Source: Cladosporium sp. IMV 00045
Taxonomy: Eukaryota > Ascomycota > Dothideomycetes > Cladosporiales > Cladosporiaceae
DNA length: 44,304 nt
Assembly (NCBI GenBank): GCA_001931905.2
Contig: MSJI02000264.1
Coordinates: forward strand, 1-44,304
Direction: 5' to 3'
Position numbers and translations under genes: made by a program. This document shows positions 1-9,554 of the stretch, one piece after another; position 1 is the first letter of the stretch, and every line of letters begins with the position of its first letter. The notes beneath the pieces are model-generated. The model made no database searches. It was given only the letters and a program-made list of their open reading frames with translations, and was not told the origin of the DNA.

Positions 1-564
1 GCCCTTTGCAATGGCCGTAGAAACTGCTTGGATGCCATTCTGGCTGTCCGGTGGATTGACAGAATCACATTTCGCGTGACAATGGATGATAAATACCTAG
101 GTGGGTAGAGAGGAGTTGTGTTGTGTCGGCTTAACAGTAGCCCGATAGTATGCGATGGCGGCTCAGGGACAGGAAGGCGCGTTCTGGGGTAAGTGAAACC
201 TGGGGCCGAGGTCCAATATTAAATGAAATGTGACGTATACTCCTGATGAATTGAATCGGTTTCTCAGAACACTAGAATGATATGAGAAATACGCACATCG
301 CCGTGAACACACTCCGTCCATAGCCAATGCGATGCTTGAAGCCAAGTCAATTTCTTATTTTTCTCCCATTGCTCCCCTGTATCACGAAGCAGTCATATAC
401 GGCTTTCAAGATTGCCCTTCGTCTGCCTAACCAAGATTGAAATGCCATACATGTATCCAGCCTGAAGAGCGAAAAGCAGCTTTTGGAACCAGACCCCAAG
501 GCAAGGCCAACGTACTACCGACATGACATCCCAAATTGCTCAGCATCTCACTAAATATTCCTAT
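1..564. other. left-edge region without a supported gene
   Basis: Frames are closed or give only short unconvincing ORFs on both strands. It is downstream of the four-TM gene on the minus strand and probably holds its 3' flank. No RNA gene or repeat is seen. Confidence 0.5.
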
Positions 565-1388
565 TTAAGTTGATGAAACACTTTTTCTGCTCTCCTCCAG
601 TTCCACCTGATCGACTTCTTTTGCGGGACTGGATCTGGATTTCACCGCTAACATACCAAGACCGGTCAGGAAAAGGAGAAACAAGAATAGAGGAATCATA
701 AGCCATCTTACAGCTCGCTATAAACCCAAACATTAGCATCAATAAGACCGGAGAACACAACTCTTCCAACACTCACCGCTTCGGTACACTTGTCACCCCA
801 CCAAGGCTCATCAACAAGAATCCCGGACATCTGGCAAACCCACGACTCTGTCGTGAATTTCTGCCCACTCGAGGTCTCATCGGTATGTCTCCAGGTCGAG
901 CTGGCGTTCAATTTGACGTTAGCATTTATCAAGGCTGCCAGGGCCACGATGGTAGACACAGCCGAAGCCGCGAGGGAAACGAGATTGGATCGCTTCGTGA
1001 TGCGGTCCTGATGCCGTATCAGCACTGACATGTCAAGCTAGGTCGAGGATCTCTTCCATACCTTCTCTTCGGCGGACCTTGATCTGCACCAGTAAGGGAT
1101 CACGAAAGTACTGCCAACCCATAATATCGCTGCAATAATTGCAATGGCTCCTGCGGCGACGAGTAATTTCGAAACTCTGCCATCGAGCCCTTCAGGGACG
1201 AGGTGGAAATAATCGCATTTGATCTGGGAGCCTGGCGGCCAGCACTGCATCCATGGATAAGCTTTCTCCTTCAAGGCACGCGCGACGCTGTTCTCGAGAG
1301 CTGTTGTGCTGCAGCCCAGGGCGAAAACTAGTACTGAAAGTGCTAACAAGGCCGTTTGGCGAGGGTCTTTGAGTGTTGCAGGTGTCAT
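565..1388 (-). CDS. four-transmembrane membrane protein, unknown function
   Basis: Three exons (1388-1062, 1007-777, 717-565) give about 236 residues. Intron 1 (54 bp) starts GTATGG and ends CATCAG. Intron 2 (59 bp) starts GTGAGT, has a GCTAAT branch site and ends TATAG. Both joins keep frame, and the last exon is open in a frame giving a strongly hydrophobic segment. Topology: an N-terminal hydrophobic segment (about residues 11-30), a loop with two Cys around CWPPG, TM2 ending before CRSRS, TM3 just after the first intron, a second extracellular-type loop with Cys at SWVCQM and DKC, then TM4 and an acidic/basic tail. This layout resembles SUR7/claudin-like fungal proteins, but I see no diagnostic motif and do not name the family. 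The ATG at 1388 was chosen; the codons just upstream give no other ATG. Confidence 0.6.
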
Positions 1389-2027
1389 GTTCAAGTTAAT
1401 GGGGTTGGTGATATCTCATGAGTCTCAATGACACAGAAGCAGAAGACGATGTAGGTGAGTATTGCGCGACATGTAGGTATGTGGAGGAACATGCTCTGTA
1501 CTTGTCCATCAACATTGTAGCTCGGCGCCATCTGCGGCATTTTGATATCGCTACAATGCAGTGATGCGGCGTTGTCGTATATTTATTAAGCGAGAGTTTT
1601 GAACTCCTTGTTATATCGATGCCGCGATCCTGCAGCGTTGGTCAGGGGATGCTGGGTGGCGTCTTGAAGCGCGCGCTTGCGAGACTTGGCCTACTTCAAC
1701 TCATTTGCATCGATACAACACGCCCACTTGCTCAACGTATTGAGGTGCAATACTATGCTTTGATTGATACATCTTATTTTGCCGTCTAGCTGCGCATGCC
1801 GAAAATCGCAGCCATTGAACAATAACATCAACACACCTGAAATATCTCTAAGCATTTATGGAAAGGATGGCAGAATAAAGGGATCCTACAAGTACTTTGG
1901 ACGACTACGAACTTGAAACAAACATTGACGCCGCAGATCCCTGACAGTCTGGAGCTCCTGCGGCTCTTGCCCTTCTCTCTGCCACGATACCTTGGCGTGC
2001 ATCAACTGCGGTGTGTTCATCCAGCCA
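1389..2027. other. intergenic region between two minus-strand genes
   Basis: It holds the probable promoter of the four-TM gene and the 3' flank of the small secreted protein gene. An AT-rich TATATTTATT element lies near 1578-1587. No ORF here has coding character. Confidence 0.5.
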
Positions 2028-2388
2028 TCAACCTTCATGGACAAATTAGCAGCGTGGCACAGATAGGAAGAGATGAAATGACTTACTACACTCGCACACC
2101 GTACCGTACGAGAAACGACTTGTCAGATTCGGGACGCATTTGCCTCGACACCTGTAAAGCACGACGAACATCAGTGAGCGGCCCTTTCCATGAAGAAGAC
2201 AAGACATACATGTCATTCGATGGACTCGCCGCACAGTAGCACTTTGTGATGCAGTCTGCGGTCTCGCTGTATGATCCACCGCCGTCGAGACGCTGCGCAT
2301 CGCCGGTGCAATCTTCGATCACTTTGGCTGAGGTAAGGATGAGATGGGTGAGTTGAAAAAGACCAGCGAAGATCAACTGCAGTCTCAT
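2028..2388 (-). CDS. small secreted cysteine-rich protein (candidate effector)
   Basis: The spliced product is 82 residues. It starts with a clear signal peptide (residues 1-21, hydrophobic core LIFAGLFQLTHLIL, Ala before the likely cleavage site). The mature part of about 61 residues carries 8 cysteines, including the pairs KCYC and VCEC. Exon 1 is 2388-2210. Intron 1 is 2209-2152 (58 bp, GTATGT..TTTACAG) and removes the in-frame stop. Exon 2 is 2151-2087. A second intron 2086-2033 (54 bp, GTAAGT, GCTAAT branch, GAAG end) places a Ser and then TGA at 2030-2028. If the second intron is retained, the protein runs 13 residues further to a stop at 2046 and gains one Cys. Size, signal peptide and even Cys count fit disulfide-stabilised secreted proteins of plant-associated fungi. 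No named family is recognised and the function is unknown. Confidence 0.6.
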
Positions 2389-3163
2389 GATGGCTGAAGA
2401 GTGGTGCGGGTTGATGATTGTCTGAAGTTGAAGCTGTCTGACGAATTCGGTCTCGATGGACTCGTGAACAGAATGTTATCAATCATTTGGATGAATGCGC
2501 CTTATTGCCAGTTCTTAAAGCAAAACCCTGTGCTATGCCGCAAAAATTGATCTGGACAAACCAACACCAATGCAACTGACATTGACGCTGCTTCCGAGCA
2601 CTGTACCGCAATATACACATCGTTGGTGAACGTGGGACAGTCTCTCAAAATATCCGTCCGAAAGAGCAGGCGTGTAAACCCTGCCATCTGGTGTAGCAGA
2701 CATCAGCCTATCGCTTGGTTCTGTACGCCACTCACTCCGAGTCACCGGTTCGCTAAACGCAAATATACCATGGCCAACATCGCTGCGGTGGGCTTGACTG
2801 CTTGGCCAAAGTGACCAGTTCGGACGATGTCGAGGCTGAGTTTGACCAAGTTGCGATACAACATCTCAATCTCGAATATTGAAATGCAGGGCAAACTCGT
2901 TTCGAGTTCATCGCTTCCCACCGCGCCGAAAATTTGCAGAGCATCCTACGGATCCCTTCGCAAGGACCGAGAGAAGTCTATCTCTAGTTGCGCTGTGCGG
3001 AGATGTTTTCGTGCTTCATGATGGTCAATTTTGGGCCAACGAGGGGGATATAAGAAGTTCATGACATTGCAAAGACACATACTAATAGCACCATTTTGAG
3101 TCCAACTCACAAGTCGGCAATCAATCACTTTTCTCTCTTTTTTTTTCTTATTGACCATACAAC
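2389..3163. other. divergent intergenic region
   Basis: It lies between the starts of the small secreted protein gene (-) and the unknown gene at 3164 (+). A pyrimidine-rich tract at about 3129-3150 precedes the plus-strand ATG, as is usual for fungal promoters. Several 60-70 codon ORFs overlap here on both strands, but none has a signal peptide, domain or believable splice partner. Confidence 0.45.
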
Positions 3164-4326
3164 ATGCGCTCCGGACAGTGGCAGGAAAGCGATGTGTCGG
3201 GCACTCAAGTCACAATTGGGGTGAATCGGGAAGACGACGGTGGTGATGATTTTGTAAGGCTTGCTGCAAAGCATTGCGAAACAGTTGCACTGACGTGATG
3301 GCAGTATGGTAAGGTCAGAATTATATGGGCGTTCGACGTGTTCAATAACGTGTTGGGAAGTTCCGATCTTGGTAATGTTTCCTTCGTCTTGCTGTCATCA
3401 TCTATCACTTACTGGCTGCTCCATAGATATCAAGGTCAACGATGGCAACAAGGAGAGCCAGACGGACATCATCGTCCACCAGGTAATGGGTGAAGGAGCA
3501 CAAGCAGCGTTCGTCGACATCATTGCGAGCGACGACGAGCTCTGCATCACGCACGTTGGTCAGTATCCGATCGTTCCCACCGTGTATAGAAGATACTGAC
3601 AGGCCATTAGTCGCACGATTCCCCGAGGGAGGAGAGCCATGGAGCTGGACCGGGGACATTGCAGCCGCCTGCGGCCAAGCCTGGCATTACGGCACACGAC
3701 AACGAGGCACAACCGAGTCCGGCGAGCCATACTATCCAAAGTGCACCGGATGGACACGGACCACGGAGAGGATATCGATAAAGATCCCGTCGCCATCACC
3801 AATCGCCAGATGAAGATCGACATTATGGCTTACGGCGCGAACGCAGCGGACAAGGGCCTGGACTATTATTGCGGCGCAAACCATCTTCACCCACGACAAT
3901 GCGGACCCGATCGCAGGCATGCCGCCGAGAGGACCTTTATGTCCTGCATGCACCCAAGAGAAGAGGGACATCGAGAACCAGGTCTTCGAGGAGAAGCGCA
4001 GCGCGACTGTGCCCAAGCCCAAGTCGCCACGTCAAAGATCAGAGCGAGAGGCGCAGAACCTGATCGTGAACTCCCGCCCACAGCAATCAGCCGTGAAGCT
4101 CTGCAATTCGCCGACTTCGCAAGGCTCAGACTTTGCTTCTGTGGACGAAGGTCTGTTCTGTGACATGGACGCGAAGACGTTGTATCCGCTGTGTCATGGA
4201 GATGTCCAAGCCGGCTGTTTTGATCTTGAAGCAGACGAGCTGCAGCTACGAAAGCGTGATGGGCCTGGTCTCGTTTCGCGCGATGCGCCTGTTAAGAAGT
4301 ACAAGAAGACCAGCTATTGGGATTGA
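3164..4326 (+). CDS. conserved fungal protein of unknown function, with two compensating frameshifts
   Basis: Four exons: 3164-3253, 3305-3371, 3427-3558 and 3611-4326. Introns of 51-55 bp (GTAAGG, GTAATG, GTCAGT donors) all join in phase. The total is 1,005 nt, or 335 codons. The order of features (acidic N-terminus, FPEGGEPWSWTGDIAAACGQ, a Cys-W-x-D-x-D type segment, a DYYC segment, a C-terminal LCNSPTS and FCDM..KTLYPLC region) recalls a family of ascomycete hypothetical proteins. Within exon 4 the reading frame shifts near 3745 (after TGCACC) and shifts back near 3880 (at GCAAACC). The roughly 45 codons between read well only in another frame; the main frame stops at 3811-3813. No GT-AG intron that I tried repairs this. 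It is either a decaying gene, a locally altered allele, or two sequence errors. No signal peptide is visible from this start. Confidence 0.55.
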
Positions 4327-4729
4327 GGTGTGACAGATATCAGTTGGCGTTGATTTTGTGTATATGCGGCTGTATCATTCATCGCGTGTTCTTAAATTTC
4401 CCAAAAGCAAAGGTTCGGTGAAGACTTTGTCTGGTCGGATCGAAGTCATCAATGCACAGGCAACGAATTTCATCCTTTGACGATATCGGTGTCTCGGATG
4501 ATGTTGTGAAGAAGAAGACTCGAAGACGTGGAAATGCCTCTCAGCCTCCTCCTAGCGCAAGGGTTGTGGCTAAAGTGGTGGATGACGTTGAAGCCCACGA
4601 GGCTGTGCTAGCACCACTTGACCCCAAAGCCAAACACCAAGGCAGCGTCCCAAGGCGGCAGCAAACTTGAACTCTCTCCCCTCCCACAACTATACTGAAC
4701 TCTTCTGCCTGCTGCTGTCAGGAAATATC
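4327..4729. other. intergenic region upstream of HSE1
   Basis: It contains a 72-codon ORF at 4452-4670 that looks random (basic and Pro-rich, no homology recognised). A C/T-rich stretch at about 4674-4710 just before the HSE1 start is the likely core promoter or 5' UTR. Confidence 0.5.
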
Positions 4730-6857
4730 ATGTTTCGCACACAGCAGAACCCCATGGAGGAAGCCGTTGGTATGCCACCACATCGCCACTTGTAACCAGC
4801 AAAACACACCTCACTAACACGCTCCGCCCTCCAGTCAAAGCAACCGCAGACGACCTCGTCAACGAGGACTGGTCGCTGATTCTAGACGTGTGCGACCGCG
4901 TCGCCGCCTCACCCTCCGGCCCTGCACAGGCAGTCTCATCCCTCATCAAACGCCTCGCTCACCGAAACGCCAATGTCCAACTCTACGCCCTCGAGCTCGC
5001 GAATGCGCTGAGCCAAAACTGCGGACCCGAACTTCACAGAGAACTTGCTTCGAAGGCTTTCACCGATGCACTGCTGCGCCTTGCTGCAGACCGCAACACT
5101 CATGGCCAGGTGAAGCAGAAGGTGCTGGAAAGGATGGGCTCGTGGTCGGAGATGTTCAAGGGCAGTCATGAGCTAGGCATTATGGACCAGGCATACCACA
5201 AGCTACGGCAAACGCAACCAGGACTCATGCCACCGAGCAAACCTGGAAAGAGCGCGATCAGCTCAGAGGATCGCAGAAAGGAGGACGAGGAATTGCAGAT
5301 GGCTCTCGCGTTGAGTGTCCAGGACTCGAAAACCACCGCGGCACCAGCTCAAGCGAACGGATCGGTGGGCGATGATAGCGAGCCACAGCCTGCGCAAGCG
5401 GGACCTGGCGCGCAGGCTTCGGCTCCTGGGACAACTGCTGCGACTGTGAGCCGCGTCAGGGCACTCTACGACTTTACACCATCGGAGCCTGGAGAGCTGG
5501 CGTTCAAGAAGAATGACATAATTGCGGTGTTGGAGAGCGTCTACAAAGATTGGTGGAAGGGAAGTCTGCGAGGACAGACCGGCATTTTCCCGTTGAATTA
5601 CGTGGAGAAGCTGCAGGATGCGACCAAGGAAGAGCTAGAGCGCGACGCTCAGATGGAGTCGGAAGTATTTGGTGAGGTGCGCAGTGTCGAGAAGCTGCTT
5701 GCACTTCTCAGTGTTGAAGGTGGAAGTGGCAGACGGGGCGAGCGTGAGGAAGATGAGATCGCAGAGTTGTACCAGCGTACTCTGAGCATCCGACCGAAGT
5801 TGGTGGAGTTGATTGGGAAGTACTCGCAGAAGAAGGGTATGTTTACGCCGATGATCTTGACAAGGCTCAATCAGGTTATACTAACATGCACGCAGACGAC
5901 TTCACCCAGCTGAACGAGAAGTTCATAAAGGCCAGGAGAGACTATGAGGCGCTCCTTGAATCCTCCATGTCACAGCCGCAGCAATACCAACAATACCCAA
6001 TGCGACACCACCAGTCGTCCTACCAACTCCCTCAACAGCAACAGCAACCCCCGTACGGCGGCCAAGTACCACCCGCCGGCTACCCTCCACAAGGACCACC
6101 GTCCGCTGGATACCAACCATACTCCGCGCCAAATGTCCCTCAACAGCAAGATCCTCAACGCTATTTCTCTCCCGGTCCATCTTCCGAGCAGCCAGGTCAA
6201 CCCGGTCCTGGGTACTCCAGCCCTTACCCTTCCAACACAGCCCCATCCAACGGACCAGCACCCTTCCACTTCATCCCAGGCGGTGTACAAGACCAACAAC
6301 CACCCACCCAACCCGCCGTAGTAGGTCGCAAACCCACGCCCCAGCAAGCGGCCTCAGACCCCTACGCCACTCCCAGCGCACCACCTCCCGCCGTCGGCAA
6401 CCCAGGCGGCTTCCAGGGCCAAATTCGCCCCAACAGCATCCACACGCTGAACTCCGGCAACCCGCAAGAACTCGCCGGCGGTGGCTACGAATCGCCCATC
6501 GACAACAGACACTCCATGGCAGGCATGCCGCCACCCCAGCAGGGCCAGCCTGGTGGCTACGAGCCTTACTCCCAGCCGCCGCCGCCACCCCATCTCCAGC
6601 AGCAACAGCAGCAGCAGCAGAGACCAGACCTCCCCCAGCAAATGCAGGGCATGTCCCTCGACAGTCCCAGCAGCGTCTACTCCCCTCAACACCCGCAAGT
6701 CCCTGACGGAAGTGCCCCGCCGCCTCCCCACCCGCAGCACCAGCCTCCGCAGGCGCCGGTGCAGAGCGCCTACCAGGCTTATCAGCCTTATCAAGCACCG
6801 CAGCCGCATGCGCCTCAGGGGACGGCGGGTGGTGATCCGGGTGATTTTTATCGGTAG
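4730..6857 (+). CDS. HSE1: Class E vacuolar sorting protein HSE1 (ESCRT-0 subunit, STAM homologue)
   Basis: Three exons (4730-4769, 4835-5836, 5896-6857) give 667 residues. The intron branch sites are CACTAAC and TACTAAC. Domain order matches HSE1/STAM: a VHS domain (about 20-150), a ubiquitin-interacting motif (about 157-178, with EELQMALALS), an SH3 domain (about 219-277, ALYDF.. to GIFPLNYVE), a GAT-like helical region (about 290-400) crossing the second intron, and a long Pro/Gln/Tyr-rich tail with poly-Gln and poly-Pro runs. In the family, HSE1 pairs with VPS27 to form ESCRT-0, which binds ubiquitinated cargo on endosomes and starts sorting into multivesicular bodies. The first exon codes only 13 residues and was fixed by the in-phase GTATGC donor and the conserved continuation into the VHS domain. 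The tail is repetitive and likely disordered. Confidence 0.95.
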
Positions 6858-7867
6858 ACGGATGTTTTGAAAGGTAGAGAGGGTTAGGTAGGGCGGGGTT
6901 TGAATTTGTTTGGCTGTAAGTTTATGCCAGTCTAGCCTGGAACAGCAGTGGGATGGAGGAATGGAGGTGGATTTTGTACATACATACATGCACGCATACA
7001 TTTATTCTAGGCTAGGCTAGGCTTTGTGTTTGGCGTGCATTGCAATACCCGACGATGGATGTATTCAGATCAGATATCTTGACCATCGTGCGGCAAACTC
7101 AAGTCCCCGCTTGTGTTCCCAGCCATCAATTTGTTCATTGTACTGCTTTCTTGATCGGTCCCTTCTCATCATCTCATGTGTGCTTGGCTCACGAGCCTCG
7201 CGAGTCAAGGGAAGCTGAACAAAAAACAGACGGCAATTCGGTAAGAGGAAGATGAAGATAATTTGCGCATCAGCTCTTTCACCATTGGCTTCCCCACTCG
7301 TCTTCAGAATCCCAAAGCACTGAGATCTCCTACCTGGAAAACCGAAAACGAGGTCTCACGTAAGCATGGGGCTCGTGCAACTTGCGTGCGCATAGGCATA
7401 GACACGTATCATCATCATCTTTCACCGTTGGAGCAACATAGTGTGCGTGTTGCAGCTCTGCCCTCACTGAGGTAGGTGTTGATGGTATGAGAGAAAAAGG
7501 AACATCTGATTCTTTCCCTGAAAACACTTCGTAAATCCCGTTCTCCATACAACGCAAGAATGCGACTTTCTTTCTGTTTCTCGTTTGCCCACCCTGTTGC
7601 TGTCCCTTCTCGCTGCTCGACTCTCTTCTTTCTTCTTGCCTCTTTCCGCCACAAATTCGCGCGCGCAATGTCAAGAAAGCTGTCGTGATGTATAATAACA
7701 TGGTATTGGAAAACGTTCTTTTTCTTTCTTTCACTTTCTTTCCTCTTTCTCTTCTTTACAACTTTACTTTAAAATTGGAAAATTCGTCCTCGTTAAGAAT
7801 ATAAAACACACACCGAATGACCCCCATCAACACCAAGAAACATGACATGTATCCCTTTCCCCTTTTT
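6858..7867. other. convergent intergenic region (HSE1 and cytochrome b5 3' ends)
   Basis: It holds two 3' UTR regions. A short CTAGG triplicate is near 7006-7021. A long C/T-rich stretch at about 7500-7770 is purine-rich on the minus strand and so probably lies in the cytochrome b5 3' UTR. Low-complexity ORFs here on the minus strand are artefacts of that composition. Confidence 0.5.
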
Positions 7868-8659
7868 CTATGCCTTCTGCAAGTACTGGAAAGCCAAGAA
7901 AGCAAGCACGCCGCCGACGAGGATGATGGCGTAGAGGCCGACGCCCATGTTGGCCTGGCCGGCGCCGCTGGAGCCGGTTTGGGAGGAGGTCGCGGGGGCG
8001 GAGGTCTTTGCGGGGGGGTCGTTGGCCTGTTTGTTGTAATGTGTCAGCGTTTGTAATTTCGCCAGAAATTGTGTGGATTTGTTGGAGGGAATGGGCAGGC
8101 AGGCAAACTTACACCACGCTTGAGAGTGCCGACGAGCAGACCCTCGAGGATCTCGCGGGCCTCGTCGCTGTGGCCGACGTCTTCGAAGGCTTCGGTCGAG
8201 TCTTGCCCGCCGACGTCGAGGAGCACTTCTTCACCGCCGGGGTGTTCGTCTACGAAGCCTGGTGTTGCGCGAGAAGTGGTTAGCTGGTGGTTGGGATTGT
8301 GCGATTTGTGTCTTGTGCTGTGGTTTGCTCTTGCGCGCGCGTCTTTCTTTGTTGTTTTGGCATGCTCGGCTATATGGTCTTGTCTTCCTAACTCTCGAGT
8401 GGGGTTTGGATTGTCTCGTTTGGTGGGGAGAGCGGTGGGCGCGGCGCAGGCGGGGATGAAGGGTGAGAGCTGAGGAAGGATTGTCACATACTGGTGCAGT
8501 CGTAGACCTTGTCGTGGATGACCATGTAGAGGTCTTTCTTTAGGAGGGGTTAGCATTCCTTCTTGGGTGAGATTTGTATGGATTGCCGGATTGGCTGAAG
8601 TGTTTACTTGCCTTGGAAGTGTGCTCGGACACATCGCTGAAGGTGAACTCCTTGGACAT
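7868..8659 (-). CDS. cytochrome b5 (microsomal, tail-anchored)
   Basis: Four exons (8659-8612, 8537-8492, 8258-8113, 8026-7868) give 132 residues. The heme domain has the two axial histidines at the expected spacing: His37 in DEHPGGEE and His61 in DVGHSDEA. A Pro/Ser/Thr/Ala-rich linker (about 80-108) leads to a single C-terminal TM segment ([17 protein letters not shown]) and a short tail, as in ER tail-anchored b5. The protein passes electrons to fatty-acid desaturases, sterol enzymes and P450s. Intron 1 (8611-8538) begins with GC, not GT (AAG|GCAAGT), and ends CTAAAG with a GCTAACC branch site; this splice is needed to join the N-terminus to [14 protein letters not shown]. Intron 2 is 233 bp, the longest found in this window, and intron 3 is 86 bp. 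Confidence 0.95.
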
Positions 8660-9554
8660 TTTTGCTGGGATTGAAAGAGGTGATGTGGTGAGGATGTGTT
8701 GTGGTGAGAAGTGCTCGCTCTTCGTAGATATAGGTATGTGGTGGTATTGGGAAAGACTGGAGAAAGACGTTGGCGGGCAGCAGGGCAGGTAAGTGAAGTG
8801 AAATGGCGCCAGATAGCCGTAAGTATATCAGATCACAGTCAGGGCTTCGCTCTCACTCTTCGGTCAGCAGTTCGGTGATAGGCTCAGGATGAATTTGGTG
8901 GGGGAGAGCGAAAGAAGCGGGTACTGGCTTCGGCTGAGGGACTGGAGGAGCCTCGCATGAATTATTATTTCCACATTTTTATTATTCTTACGCCAGACGG
9001 CGGGCAGGTCGGCATTCTTGAGCTGTTTCTGGAAGTAGACTCCGAGTGTGTGAGATACTCATTGTCTTGCTACTACGGCTTGATCTTACCCCATCCATCC
9101 ATTCACTCACCACTGCTACCTCACTGTCAGATAGCGGCTGAGAGAGGTGTCACGTTGCCCACTTGCACAAACAGTAATAGTCATTCCTAACAACATCATC
9201 AGGGTAAGTGCTGCTTGTACTTTCCGCACTCTCTGCATAACTCCCCCTCCATACACCGCGGAGGCCGTTCCATGTCTCGGAAAGGCAATTGACTTCGGTT
9301 GCAGACCCTTCCGCTTTCCACCAACTCTGTCACTCTCACCCACCTCCCACATCCCACCTCTCGTCAGCATTCCCTGCCTCAGGTATTCAGGCTGCCATCA
9401 ACACGTGAGCTGCTGCTGCAACCACACCCTACCGCCGGTGATCCATCATTACCTGCAGAAACAAGCAATCTGTCGCCGCCTTCACTTCCCTGTTCCTGCT
9501 ATTGCTGCTACTGCTGCCATGCATCATCTCCCCACCTCCAGATAACCGCGTGAC
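8660..9554. other. divergent promoter region between cytochrome b5 and PAN2
   Basis: About 0.9 kb separates the two start codons. The PAN2-proximal half (about 9240-9550) is C/T-rich with CTG/CTGCT triplets, consistent with a 5' UTR. No coding feature is supported. Confidence 0.5.

Noticed and set aside
4452..4670. 72-codon plus-strand ORF between two genes
   Set aside because: No signal peptide, domain or convincing codon pattern; it lies in the HSE1 promoter side.
7330..7734. 134-codon minus-strand ORF
   Set aside because: Lys/Arg/Glu-rich because of a C/T tract in the cytochrome b5 3' flank.
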